Shown: one piece after another, positions 8,306 to 16,321 of the stretch
How the letters are laid out: each line of letters opens with the position of its first letter
Numbering within the stretch: the first letter of the stretch is position 1
Origin: Clostridia bacterium
GTDB taxonomy: Bacteria > Bacillota > Clostridia > Oscillospirales > CAG-272
Assembly (NCBI GenBank): GCA_029007295.1
Contig: JAQXHN010000056.1
Span: 1-35,049 of the forward strand
Direction of reading: 5' to 3'
DNA: 35,049 nt
The notes under the pieces: model-generated
The model's input: the letters and a program-made list of their open reading frames with translations, nothing else
Database searches by the model: none
What the model was told of the DNA's origin: nothing
Translations under genes and position numbers: made by a program

Positions 8306-8335
8306 GAATATTTTCAAAAAAATGAGCAAATAATC
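8306..8335 (+). promoter_or_regulatory. Possible sigma-F-type promoter for spoIIR
   Basis: GAATA (8306-8310), 15 bases, then GCAAATAATC (8326-8335) resemble the remembered sigma-F form GYATA-N15-GGNNANANTN, with one mismatch in each box. It would start transcription about 25 bases before the spoIIR ATG. Known spoIIR genes are forespore sigma-F targets. The match is modest and the region is AT-rich. Confidence 0.35.
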
Positions 8336-8363
8336 GATTTATCGAAACGAAAGGAATAAAAAA

Positions 8364-8981
8364 ATGAAAACACAATTTATTAATCCAAAACGCTTTCTTG
8401 TAATTTTTTCAATACTTACCGTTATCCTGAGCTTGGTTATTCCCTTTCTTCCTTTATCCGGAGAAGAACGGGTATACAACGATACGTTAAGATTTCACGT
8501 AATCGCAAATTCGGATTCCGAACAGGATCAGCTCCTAAAGCTTAAGGTCAGGGATGCCGTTTTATCGGGTATATCCAATTCGCTTGATAAATGCTCTTCA
8601 AAAAGCGAAGCTGTTGCTACGGTAAACAGCAATAAAAATTATATTGAAAGTATCGCAAAAAATACCGTTGCAGAAAACGGATACGAATACAATGTTTCCT
8701 TTTCTCTTTGCGAAGAATATTATCCGGAAAGAGAATACGAAGGGGTTCGTTTGCCAAGCGGAACATATACCTCCCTTCGACTTATAATAGGCAAGGGAGA
8801 GGGGCACAACTGGTGGTGTATTCTTTACCCAACGCTGTGTACAGGCGCATCAAAGCCCGAAAAAGAGCTTGCAAGCGCAGGTTTTACCCCAAATCAAATA
8901 AGAGTTCTTACCGAAAATGAATCTACGAAGTATAAGGTAAGATTTAAAATAATCGAGTTTTTCGGAAATCTTTTTTCATAG
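8364..8981 (+). CDS. spoIIR: Stage II sporulation protein R
   Basis: SpoIIR is a forespore-made protein secreted into the intermembrane space, where it triggers SpoIIGA to process pro-sigma-E in the mother cell. The 205-residue protein has an N-terminal signal/anchor (about 11-32), then LRFHVIANSDSEQDQLLKLKVRDAVL and the C-terminal VRLPSGTYTSLRLIIGKGEGHNWWCILYPTLC, both hallmarks of the family. The ATG at 8364 has AAAGGA upstream. It is a single-gene unit ending in a strong terminator. Its presence is the clearest sign that the organism forms endospores or descends from one that did. Confidence 0.95.
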   Translation: MKTQFINPKRFLVIFSILTVILSLVIPFLPLSGEERVYNDTLRFHVIANSDSEQDQLLKLKVRDAVLSGISNSLDKCSSKSEAVATVNSNKNYIESIAKNTVAENGYEYNVSFSLCEEYYPEREYEGVRLPSGTYTSLRLIIGKGEGHNWWCILYPTLCTGASKPEKELASAGFTPNQIRVLTENESTKYKVRFKIIEFFGNLFS

Positions 8982-9009
8982 AACAAAATTAACTAAAAAT
9001 ACTCATATA

Positions 9010-9033
9010 GGACGGAATATTCCGTCCTTTTTT
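9010..9033 (+). terminator. Rho-independent terminator after spoIIR
   Basis: A perfect inverted repeat, GGACGGAAT followed directly by ATTCCGTCC (9010-9027), is followed by six T. It sits 28 bases after the spoIIR stop. Confidence 0.9.
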
Positions 9034-9063
9034 GTATATTTTTGTAAAATTTAATATCTAATA

Positions 9064-9092
9064 TTGATTTTTGCGACGCTACGCATTATAAT
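9064..9092 (+). promoter_or_regulatory. Sigma-A promoter for galU operon
   Basis: TTGATT (9064-9069), a 17-base spacer and a perfect TATAAT (9087-9092) give a start near 9099, about 43 bases before the galU ATG. It is the only clear promoter I see ahead of the next thirteen genes. Confidence 0.8.
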
Positions 9093-9141
9093 ATATTTTA
9101 TATTATGGATTTTTATGTTTATATAGGAGAAGTTACCGATT

Positions 9142-10014
9142 ATGAAAAAAGTTACCAAAGCCGTTATTCCGGCAGCCGGTCTCGGCACCCGAATGTTGCC
9201 CATTGCGAGAAGCGTTCCGAAAGAAGTATTACCTATAGTCGACAGACCCGTCATGGAATATCTCGTAAGAGAAGCCGTTGACAGCGGAATTAAGGACATT
9301 CTTATCATTACTAACCGAGGAAAAGGGGTTATCGAGGATTACTTCGATCACTCTCCCGAATATGAAGATAAACTCCGTGCCAAGGGTAAGCTTGATGAAA
9401 TTGAAGCCATGAGAGAGCTTACCTCCAAGGCTAACATCTATTTCATACGTCAGAAAGAGCCCAAGGGTCTCGGTCATGCCATTTCATGTGCTAAGGCATT
9501 TACAGGCGACGATCCGTTTTGCGTGCTTTACGGAGACGATGTTATTGCTTCCGAGGTTCCGGTATGCAGGCAGTTAATTTGCGCTTATGACAAATACGGT
9601 CTGGGCGTTGCCGGAGTAAACCGAGTAACGGACGAGCAAATTGTAAAATACTGTTCGCTTAAGGTTGATCCTATCGAAAATAACGAATACAAGGTAAGCG
9701 ATATGATTGAAAAGCCGAAAATCGAGCAGAAATTCAGTAATTTTTCAATTCTCGGAAGGGTTCTTTTAACAAGCGACATATACGATATTCTCGACCGTAC
9801 CGAGCCCGGAGCCGGAAATGAAATTCAGTTAACAGATGCAATGAGGGAGCTTTGCCGGACAAAAGGTATGACGGCAGTTGAATTTGAGGGAACGAGATAC
9901 GATATGGGTTCAAAGCTCGGCTTCCTCTACGCAAATGTTGAATATGCGCTCAGACATCCCGAATTATCAGAGCCCTTTAAGGCATATCTTCGGGAATTGA
10001 CAAAAACTCTGTAA
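9142..10014 (+). CDS. galU: UTP-glucose-1-phosphate uridylyltransferase
   Basis: GalU makes UDP-glucose from UTP and glucose-1-phosphate in the cytoplasm, supplying cell-wall, capsule and glycolipid synthesis. The 290-residue protein opens with VTKAVIPAAGLGTRMLPI, the nucleotide-binding loop, and KEVLPIVDRPVMEYLV. FIRQKEPKGLGHAI and LYGDDVI are the central substrate-binding motifs. GNEIQLTDAM and GTRYDMGSKLGFLYANV are typical of the C-terminal half. AGGAG lies about 11 bases before the ATG. It is the first gene of the long operon. A membrane glucosyltransferase later in the same operon could use sugars derived from its product, but that link is inferred. Confidence 0.96.
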   Translation: MKKVTKAVIPAAGLGTRMLPIARSVPKEVLPIVDRPVMEYLVREAVDSGIKDILIITNRGKGVIEDYFDHSPEYEDKLRAKGKLDEIEAMRELTSKANIYFIRQKEPKGLGHAISCAKAFTGDDPFCVLYGDDVIASEVPVCRQLICAYDKYGLGVAGVNRVTDEQIVKYCSLKVDPIENNEYKVSDMIEKPKIEQKFSNFSILGRVLLTSDIYDILDRTEPGAGNEIQLTDAMRELCRTKGMTAVEFEGTRYDMGSKLGFLYANVEYALRHPELSEPFKAYLRELTKTL

Positions 10015-10036
10015 TGTAAATAAGGAATTATACGAG

Positions 10037-10525
10037 ATGGAAAGAGTTTCAAAGACAAACTATTATCTTGATATTGCTCAGACAGTAGCCGAACGCAGCA
10101 CATGTTTACGACGTCACTTCGGAGCTATTATAGTTAAAGACGATTCCATTGTTTCTACCGGCTATAACGGCGCTCCGCGAGGCAGAGAAAACTGTTCCGA
10201 TATCGGTCACTGTTACCGTGAAGCTCTCGGTATTCCGAGAGGCGAACGCTATGAGCTTTGCAGAAGCGTTCACGCAGAGGCAAATGCGATTATTGCCGCT
10301 TCGTATCAGCAAACGCAGGGCGCAACGCTATATCTTGCCTGCACCGATCCGAAAACGGGAAAGATTCAGCCGAGCACAAATTCCTGCTCGATGTGCAAAA
10401 GGTTTATTATCAATTCAGGCATCAAAAAGGTTATCGTCCGTGAAACAAAGGACACCTTCTCGGAGTATGATGTCGAAAAATGGGTTATTGATGATGACAG
10501 CATTTCCGGAAAATTCGGCTATTGA
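10037..10525 (+). CDS. Deoxycytidylate (dCMP) deaminase
   Basis: This zinc enzyme deaminates dCMP to dUMP for thymidylate synthesis. The 162-residue protein has the catalytic zinc motif HAEANAI (H79, E81) and the paired cysteines of SCSMCKR (C117, C120), together with GAIIVKDDSIVSTGYNGAPRG typical of dCMP deaminases. Extra cysteines near 53, 59 and 75 fit the structural zinc seen in phage-type family members. AAGGA lies ten bases before ATG 10037, and galU ends 22 bases upstream. Homologs are often called ComEB in Bacillus, but nothing here supports a competence role. Confidence 0.92.
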   Translation: MERVSKTNYYLDIAQTVAERSTCLRRHFGAIIVKDDSIVSTGYNGAPRGRENCSDIGHCYREALGIPRGERYELCRSVHAEANAIIAASYQQTQGATLYLACTDPKTGKIQPSTNSCSMCKRFIINSGIKKVIVRETKDTFSEYDVEKWVIDDDSISGKFGY

Positions 10526-10565
10526 AATTTCGGCTGTAAAATCGCTTACAAAGGAACCGACCGTA

Positions 10566-11039
10566 TTGACCCATAAATTACCGTTGCAGGATTTTAAACT
10601 GAAAAAAATTTGCTTTGTCTGCACCGGTAATACCTGCCGTTCTCCTATGGCTGCGGCAGTGGCAAATGAATTGGGACGGAATATCGGCATTACCGCAGTT
10701 TCCGCAGGGTTGTTTCCGAATGTCGGTGAAAAAATCTCCGAGAACGCTCTTATCGCTCTGTCAAAAGCAGGCTTTAAGCCCGTCGAAGGAAACATGTTTG
10801 TCAATCATAGAGCGATACCTCTGACAAAGGAAATCTTAATTCAATGCGACTGCGTTATCGGTATTACCGAAAGTCATTTCATGACTATGTTAAGAGCCTT
10901 TCCATCATACGCCCAAAAGCTTTCCGTAATGCCGAAAAACATCCGGGATCCTTACGGATGCGATATTAAAGAATACGATAACTGTCTTCTTGAAATAACA
11001 AAAGGTGTAAAGGAGCTGCTCGGAATTGAAAATAATTAA
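10566..11039 (+). CDS. Low-molecular-weight phosphatase, YwlE-like (candidate protein-arginine phosphatase)
   Basis: This is a cytoplasmic phosphatase of the LMW-PTP fold. The P-loop reads VCTGNTCRSP (CX5R), and the general-acid DP motif is in IRDPYGCDIKEYDN. The threonine at the fifth P-loop position matches Bacillus YwlE, where that residue favours phospho-arginine over phospho-tyrosine. This suggests but does not prove arginine specificity. The start is uncertain. I mark TTG 10566 (157 residues, AAGGA ten bases upstream). A CTG at 10599, with AGGA seven bases upstream, would give a protein starting exactly where relatives start. ATG codons at 10491/10494 overlap the previous gene and lack a site. 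The 3' end overlaps rimI. Confidence 0.85.
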   Translation: MTHKLPLQDFKLKKICFVCTGNTCRSPMAAAVANELGRNIGITAVSAGLFPNVGEKISENALIALSKAGFKPVEGNMFVNHRAIPLTKEILIQCDCVIGITESHFMTMLRAFPSYAQKLSVMPKNIRDPYGCDIKEYDNCLLEITKGVKELLGIENN

Positions 11040-11460
11040 AGCCCGCGCCTGCGATTTAGACATTATTGCCGATTTTGAAAACAAATATTTTTCGCATCCT
11101 TACTCCAAAGAGTTGATTATTAAAACTCTTAAAAACGAGAATTATCTTATTGTTATTGCAACAAAAGACGGATCTCATGCCGGTTATGCGGAATTCGGAT
11201 ATTTCATCGACAGCGTGTCTGTTGACAGGGTATGTGTGTCATACGGCTTTAGACGTCAGGGTATTGCAAAAATGCTTCTTGCCGAAGGCGAAAAATGGGC
11301 AAAACGGCTAATGTGTAATACGATGACCCTTGAGGTGAGGAGTCAAAATTCAGCCGCCGTTGCGCTTTATGAAAAGTCAGGATACATTTTATGCTCAAGG
11401 CGCAGCCATTATTACACCTGTCCAAAGGACGACGCTTTGATATATACAAAACTACTGTAG
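11026..11460 (+). CDS. rimI: GNAT acetyltransferase, RimI-like
   Basis: This 144-residue acetyl-CoA-dependent N-acetyltransferase is of the type that acetylates the N-terminal alanine of ribosomal protein S18. Motif A is VSYGFRRQGIAKMLL, containing the RRQGIA acetyl-CoA loop. The C-terminal TLEVRSQNSAAVALYEKSGY is a RimI hallmark. The start is TTG at 11026 inside the last codons of the preceding phosphatase gene, with AAGGAG about 11 bases upstream, so translation is probably coupled. Location just before tsaD is the common bacterial arrangement and supports the RimI name. The usual partners tsaB and tsaE are not adjacent. Actual substrate is inferred. Confidence 0.85.
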   Translation: MKIIKARACDLDIIADFENKYFSHPYSKELIIKTLKNENYLIVIATKDGSHAGYAEFGYFIDSVSVDRVCVSYGFRRQGIAKMLLAEGEKWAKRLMCNTMTLEVRSQNSAAVALYEKSGYILCSRRSHYYTCPKDDALIYTKLL

Positions 11461-11473
11461 AGAAAGAATTACT

Positions 11474-12481
11474 ATGCTTATACTCTCATTTGAAAGCTCC
11501 TGCGATGAAACATCCTGTGCGGTGTGCAGATTTGACGGCGAAACGTCGACAGTTTTATCTAATATTGTCGCATCGCAAATTTCAATACATGCGCTTTACG
11601 GAGGAGTAGTACCTGAAATTGCAAGCCGCGCTCATATTGAAGCCGTATCTAATATCGCTTATAAAGCAATCAGCGAAGCAAGGGTATCTATGGCTGAGAT
11701 TGACGCTGTAGCTGTTACAAACACGCCGGGGCTTATCGGAGCTCTTCTTGTATGCGTAAGCTTTGCAAAAGGAATTGCATTTACGTACAAAAAGCCCTTG
11801 ATTGCGGTAAATCACATAAGAGGACATATCGCTGCAAATTATTATTCAACTCCGGCGCCGAAGCCTCCGTTTACTGCGCTTGTCGCCTCCGGAGGTCACA
11901 CATCTATTGTTAACGTCGAAACATACACACGTATTAATACGATAGGTAAAACGAGAGATGACGCTATCGGCGAAGCTTTTGACAAGGTTGCAAGAAAATT
12001 AAATATACCGTATCCGGGAGGTGCCGAAATGGATGTCCTTGCATCAAAAGGAAATCCAAACGCCATTCCCTTTCCGTTGGGAGCCATTCCCGACGATACC
12101 CTTGATTTTTCGTTCAGCGGGTTAAAAACCGCAGTTGTGAACTATCTTCACAGGGAAGAACAGAACGGAAACGAAATAAACCGTTGCGATGTGGCGGCGT
12201 CATTTACAAATTCCGTTTGCAAGTCAGTAATAAAAAAGCTTTCAAAAGCATTGGAGATAACAGGTCACAGCCGCCTTGTTCTGGCAGGAGGTGTCGCCGC
12301 TAATTCTCACTTAAGAAAAGCGCTCGAAGAGCTTTCCCTTGAAAAAGGTATCGCTCTGTTTATCCCGCCGAAGGCTCTGTGCGGCGATAATGCCGCGATG
12401 ATAGCGGCTCAGGCCTATCACGAATTCAAAGCCGGAAATACGGCTGATTTTAACTTAAATGCATACGCTACCAAGCGATAA
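11474..12481 (+). CDS. tsaD: tRNA N6-adenosine threonylcarbamoyltransferase TsaD
   Basis: TsaD transfers the threonylcarbamoyl group to A37 of ANN-decoding tRNAs, working with TsaB and TsaE in bacteria. The 335 residues show the ASKHA opening LILSFESSCDETSCAV, the metal-binding NHIRGH (H114, H118), VASGGHTS (about 137-144) and VLAGGVAANSHLRKAL near the C-terminus, all in normal order and length. The ribosome-binding site is weak (AGAAAG), consistent with translation following rimI 13 bases upstream. tsaB and tsaE must lie elsewhere in the genome if the pathway is complete. Confidence 0.96.
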   Translation: MLILSFESSCDETSCAVCRFDGETSTVLSNIVASQISIHALYGGVVPEIASRAHIEAVSNIAYKAISEARVSMAEIDAVAVTNTPGLIGALLVCVSFAKGIAFTYKKPLIAVNHIRGHIAANYYSTPAPKPPFTALVASGGHTSIVNVETYTRINTIGKTRDDAIGEAFDKVARKLNIPYPGGAEMDVLASKGNPNAIPFPLGAIPDDTLDFSFSGLKTAVVNYLHREEQNGNEINRCDVAASFTNSVCKSVIKKLSKALEITGHSRLVLAGGVAANSHLRKALEELSLEKGIALFIPPKALCGDNAAMIAAQAYHEFKAGNTADFNLNAYATKR

Positions 12482-12491
12482 GGAGGCAAAA

Positions 12492-13664
12492 ATGAATCCA
12501 AAATACGAACAGCAGATTAAAGCTGCAAGCGCACACTTTGAAAAAGTTCTTGAAGAACAGCTCGAAAGAGTTGATAGAATTAACTCGTCAAAAGAAACGG
12601 TAGACTTCGCAAAGCTTGATAAATGTGTTATCGGCATTTGCGGCGGAGACGGAATAGGCCCTATTATTACAAAAGCCTCTCAGGAGGTTCTTGAATATCT
12701 TTTGGCAAACGATGTTAAGAACGGTACAGTCGAATTCAAGGTTATTGACGGTCTTACAATTGAAAACAGAGCAAAATGCATGAAGGCCATTCCCGATGAC
12801 GTCATGGAGGAATTGAAAGCATGTAACGTAATATTAAAAGGTCCTACAACAACTCCTCATCAGGGGGATGGATGGCCAAATATAGAAAGTGCGAACGTTG
12901 CAATGAGAAAGGGTCTTGATCTTTTTGCAAATGTTCGTCCCGTTAAGGTACCCGATCAGGGCATCGACTGGACCTTCTTCCGTGAAAACACCGAAGGAAG
13001 CTATGCCGTAGGCAACAAGGGCGTTAATGTTACTAACGATTTGGCCGTAGACTTTTGCGTTACGACAACAGAGGGAACCGAACGTCTTGCCCGTCTTGCC
13101 TATGATTATGCGAGAAGAAACGGTAAGGACAGAGTTTCGGTAGTAACAAAAGCAAATATTATAAAGACAACAGACGGTAAATTCTTAAATCTTTGTCTTG
13201 ATATTGCCAAGGATTACCCCGAAATTATAACCGATACATGGTTTATTGACATTATGACAGCAAAGCTTATTGACGAAAAACGCCGCCGTGACTTTAAGGT
13301 TATCGTTCTCCCCAACCTCTACGGTGATATCATCACCGACGAGGCTGCGGAATTTCAGGGGGGGGTAGGTACCGCAGGCAGTGCAAATATCGGTAAGAAG
13401 TACGCTATGTTCGAGGCAATTCACGGCTCTGCGCCGAGAATGATTTCGGAAGGCAGAGGTTGCTATGCAGATCCCTGCTCCATGCTGAGAGCGACCGTTA
13501 TGCTCCTTTCTCATATCGGCAGACAGAAGGAGGCCGACAAGCTTGAAAGAGCGCTCGATATCTGTATGTATGAGGATAAAAAATATGTCATAACCGGAAG
13601 AGATACCGGAGCTACCTGCGACCAATTTGTGGAATATCTCACACAAACCATTAAATCTTTATAA
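12492..13664 (+). CDS. Isocitrate/isopropylmalate dehydrogenase-family protein, probable NAD-dependent isocitrate dehydrogenase
   Basis: This is a decaboxylating beta-hydroxyacid dehydrogenase of the IDH/IPMDH fold. The 390-residue protein has VIGICGGDGIGP (about 46-57), LKGPTTTPHQGDGW, the substrate loop RENTEGSYAVG, the metal-binding region VLPNLYGDIITDEAAEFQGGVG, and the NAD-loop region EAIHGSAPRM. The NTEG loop fits isocitrate or homoisocitrate better than isopropylmalate (which usually has an L-T-G-G type loop). The start at ATG 12492 has AGGAGG five bases upstream, ten bases after tsaD. An earlier start would overlap tsaD. Eight consecutive G occur near 13360. No citrate synthase, aconitase or leucine genes are nearby, so the substrate is inferred. 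Confidence 0.82.
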   Translation: MNPKYEQQIKAASAHFEKVLEEQLERVDRINSSKETVDFAKLDKCVIGICGGDGIGPIITKASQEVLEYLLANDVKNGTVEFKVIDGLTIENRAKCMKAIPDDVMEELKACNVILKGPTTTPHQGDGWPNIESANVAMRKGLDLFANVRPVKVPDQGIDWTFFRENTEGSYAVGNKGVNVTNDLAVDFCVTTTEGTERLARLAYDYARRNGKDRVSVVTKANIIKTTDGKFLNLCLDIAKDYPEIITDTWFIDIMTAKLIDEKRRRDFKVIVLPNLYGDIITDEAAEFQGGVGTAGSANIGKKYAMFEAIHGSAPRMISEGRGCYADPCSMLRATVMLLSHIGRQKEADKLERALDICMYEDKKYVITGRDTGATCDQFVEYLTQTIKSL

Positions 13665-13677
13665 ACCGGATTACATT

Positions 13678-14367
13678 ATGGAAAATTCAAATAAAAAGCT
13701 TCAGCAGGGCGTTTCGGCTCAGGTCATAAAAAGACTGCCGAGATATTTTCGTTATCTGCGTCTTCTGTTGAATGAAAACCGATTACGAATCAGCTCCGGA
13801 GATCTTGCTAAAATGATGAATGTTACCGCATCTCAAATTCGACAGGATTTAAACTGCTTCGGCGGCTTCGGTCAGCAGGGTTACGGCTATAACGTTACCT
13901 ATCTTTACGGTAAAATAAGTGAAATTCTCGGCGTTAACGAAAATTACCAGGCGGTAATAATTGGAGCCGGAAAATTAGGTCAGGCGCTGTGCGGCAGTCC
14001 CGTATTTACAAAGCGCGGTGTTGAAGTTATCGGTCTTTTTGATAACGATAAGAAAATTATCGGGAAAATAGTTGACGGTCTTAATGTTGCGTCCATTGAT
14101 ACGCTCGGCGATTTCTGCAAAAAAAACCGTGTAGATATCGCGGCGCTCACACTTACATCAAAAAACGCTCCCTTGGCGGTTGAGCTGATTTCCAGCGTCG
14201 GAATACCCGGAATATGGAACTTTACAAGCTATGACATTAACCAAACAAATACAAATATTTCTGTTCAGAACGTTCATTTAGGCGACTCGCTCATGATGCT
14301 CTGTCTTTCTCTGCGCGAAAAGTATAATAATGAGAAAGAGCATCATTCGGGGGGAATTACAGAATGA
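13678..14367 (+). CDS. rex: Redox-sensing transcriptional repressor Rex
   Basis: Rex binds operators when the NADH/NAD ratio is low and releases them when NADH rises, controlling fermentation and redox genes. The 229-residue protein has an N-terminal winged helix (LPRYFRYLRLLL, SSGDLAKMMNVTASQIRQDL and FGGFGQQGYGY) and a Rossmann domain with VIIGAGKLGQAL (glycines about 96-101) and VEVIGLFDND. The start at ATG 13678 is 13 bases after the dehydrogenase gene. The upstream site is weak, and a start at 13627 would overlap that gene. Its stop overlaps dnaD. I see no convincing Rex operator in this window. Confidence 0.95.
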   Translation: MENSNKKLQQGVSAQVIKRLPRYFRYLRLLLNENRLRISSGDLAKMMNVTASQIRQDLNCFGGFGQQGYGYNVTYLYGKISEILGVNENYQAVIIGAGKLGQALCGSPVFTKRGVEVIGLFDNDKKIIGKIVDGLNVASIDTLGDFCKKNRVDIAALTLTSKNAPLAVELISSVGIPGIWNFTSYDINQTNTNISVQNVHLGDSLMMLCLSLREKYNNEKEHHSGGITE

Positions 14368-15320
14368 AATACGAACTGAATTTCGGCTGTGACGTAATTA
14401 CTCTGCCGGGCAAGGTACTCACCGAAAGACTTCACCAATGCAAAGAAATCGAATTAAAGGCGCTGATTGCGCTGGCTTCCGACGCAGAGCTTCGCTCCGA
14501 TTTCGAAGCCGGCGCCGAGGCTCTTTGTCAAAGACTTGCGTGCGACAGAGCTGCCCTTGACACGGCGATAGCTTTTTGGAGGGGGGCCGGAGTTGTTTTG
14601 ACATCCAAAGAAGCAAGCAGCGTTAAAAATCCGAAATCAAGACGCAGAAGCAATGCCCCGACATACACAGGTCAGGAGCTTGCGTCTATTATCGAGGACG
14701 AAAATTTGTCAATGATAATAAATGAACTGCAGAAGATATTAAAAAGGACCTTTAACCCGACAGAAGCGAACACCGTTGTTTCCCTTATGAGATATTTGAA
14801 CGTAGACGCCGATTATCTTATGCTTCTTTGCCGCTACTGCTCCGAAATCGGGAATCCTTCAATGAGATATATAGAAACAACCGCCTATTCCCTTTTTGAC
14901 GAAGGAATTACAAATTCCCAATTACTTGACGCTTACATAAAAAGCAAGGCGGAGATAAACTCGTTTTTCGGAATGGTACGCAGTATTATAGGAATCGGAG
15001 GCAGAGCGCTTTCAAAATCAGAGAAAACAACTTTTGAAAAATGGGCTTCCGAGTTTGGATACAGCGAAGAAATCATTCGGCTCGCTTACGATATTACCGT
15101 TGAAAAAACCGGGAAATATTCCATAAGATATCTGGATAAAGTACTTACAAATTGGCATTTATCTGGCTTAAATACCATTGAAGAAATAAATAAATATATA
15201 GAAAACGCACAGAACAAGCCCGAAAAATCGGATAATAAAAGCTTTGAGACCGACGAATTTTTCGAAGCGGCGCTTCGTCGCAGCTACGAAAGTAAAATAG
15301 AAAGACCTAAGGACAAATAA
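14364..15320 (+). CDS. dnaD: DnaD/DnaB-domain primosome protein
   Basis: This protein helps remodel DNA and load the replicative helicase at origins and restart sites in Firmicutes. The 318 residues contain an N-terminal winged-helix-like part and two DnaD (DnaB_2) helical repeats, roughly 115-185 (ending in MRYIETTAYSLFDEGI) and 200-275 (ending in KYSIRYLDKVLTNWHLSGL). The YxxKxLxxW-type motif is preserved as YLDKVLTNWH. The C-terminal 40 residues are charged. The ATG overlaps the rex stop by four bases, and dnaI follows after two bases, so this is a helicase-loading pair. Confidence 0.9.
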   Translation: MKYELNFGCDVITLPGKVLTERLHQCKEIELKALIALASDAELRSDFEAGAEALCQRLACDRAALDTAIAFWRGAGVVLTSKEASSVKNPKSRRRSNAPTYTGQELASIIEDENLSMIINELQKILKRTFNPTEANTVVSLMRYLNVDADYLMLLCRYCSEIGNPSMRYIETTAYSLFDEGITNSQLLDAYIKSKAEINSFFGMVRSIIGIGGRALSKSEKTTFEKWASEFGYSEEIIRLAYDITVEKTGKYSIRYLDKVLTNWHLSGLNTIEEINKYIENAQNKPEKSDNKSFETDEFFEAALRRSYESKIERPKDK

Positions 15321-15322
15321 TT

Positions 15323-16306
15323 ATGAGCTTTAATCGTGACAGCATAATACAAGTCAAGGAACTTTTCAAGGAAAAAAGAAATAATGCGATAATCAAGGCG
15401 GAAAATGAAAAATTTCGTCTTTATTCCGATATACCGCTTTTAGCCGAAATAGATAGAAAACTATCCGGTACCGGTATTGCCGTATTTGAAGCCGCATTGC
15501 AGGGCGGGAACGGCTTAAATGAAAAGCTTAAGGAGCTTGAAAAAAACAATACGGCTTTGCAAGCTCAAAGGAAAAGGCTACTTGAAGAAAACGGTTATAC
15601 ATATGACCCTTCAAAGCCGAAATTCGAATGCAGTATCTGTGAAGATACGGGTTATACGGAAAATGGAATGTGCGAGTGCTTTCGCAGTGAGCTGATTAAC
15701 GCTTCAATTAAAAATGCGGGATTAGCAATGCTTGCCGCAAAGCAAAGCTTTGATACTTTTTCCTTTGATTATTATCAGGATAACAAAAAGGCGCTTGATA
15801 ATATAAAATTTATAGTATCTAAGTGCCGGGAATTCTCAAAAAATATCGACGACACAAACACACCCTCTCTTTTGCTTCTCGGCGCAACCGGTTTAGGCAA
15901 AACACATCTTTCTACCGCAACAGCCGTTGAAACGGTAAAAAACGGCTTTGATGTAGTTTACGAAACAGCGCAAAACATTATTGCCGATTTTGAATATGAA
16001 AGATTTGAAAAGAGCTACAACGGAGCAGCCGATAGAAGAAAAACCGATAAATATTTTGACTGTGAGCTTCTTGTCATCGACGACCTCGGCACCGAGGTAA
16101 CCAATCAATTTACACTTGCCTGCCTGTACAATATTATAAATACCAGAATCATAAGAGGCGGGAAAATGATAATTAACACTAATCTGACCGCAGAGGAGCT
16201 GCGTAAACGCTATTCCGACAGAATAACTTCCCGCCTTTTAGGTGAATTTCAGCCTCTTTTGTTTATCGGCTCGGACATCAGAGCTAAAAAATTGAAGATG
16301 AAATAA
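15323..16306 (+). CDS. dnaI: Helicase loader, DnaI/DnaC-type AAA+ ATPase
   Basis: This ATPase loads the replicative DnaB/DnaC helicase onto DNA with the DnaD-type protein encoded just upstream. The 327 residues comprise an N-terminal helical region (about 1-95), a cysteine cluster C103-x2-C106 ... C117-x-C119 typical of clostridial loaders and probably binding zinc, and an AAA+ domain. Walker A is GATGLGKTH (187-195), Walker B is LLVIDDLGTE (about 249-258), and sensor/arginine-finger residues are in RYSDRITSRLLGEF. AAGGA lies nine bases before the ATG. It is called DnaC in some annotations; dnaI follows Bacillus usage. Confidence 0.92.
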   Translation: MSFNRDSIIQVKELFKEKRNNAIIKAENEKFRLYSDIPLLAEIDRKLSGTGIAVFEAALQGGNGLNEKLKELEKNNTALQAQRKRLLEENGYTYDPSKPKFECSICEDTGYTENGMCECFRSELINASIKNAGLAMLAAKQSFDTFSFDYYQDNKKALDNIKFIVSKCREFSKNIDDTNTPSLLLLGATGLGKTHLSTATAVETVKNGFDVVYETAQNIIADFEYERFEKSYNGAADRRKTDKYFDCELLVIDDLGTEVTNQFTLACLYNIINTRIIRGGKMIINTNLTAEELRKRYSDRITSRLLGEFQPLLFIGSDIRAKKLKMK

Positions 16307-16321
16307 TTATCGGAGAATGCA

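Noticed and set aside
10149..10490. Long open frame inside the dCMP deaminase gene, same frame as the YwlE-like gene
   Set aside because: It overlaps a well-supported enzyme gene and its translation has no family features; treated as a chance open frame.
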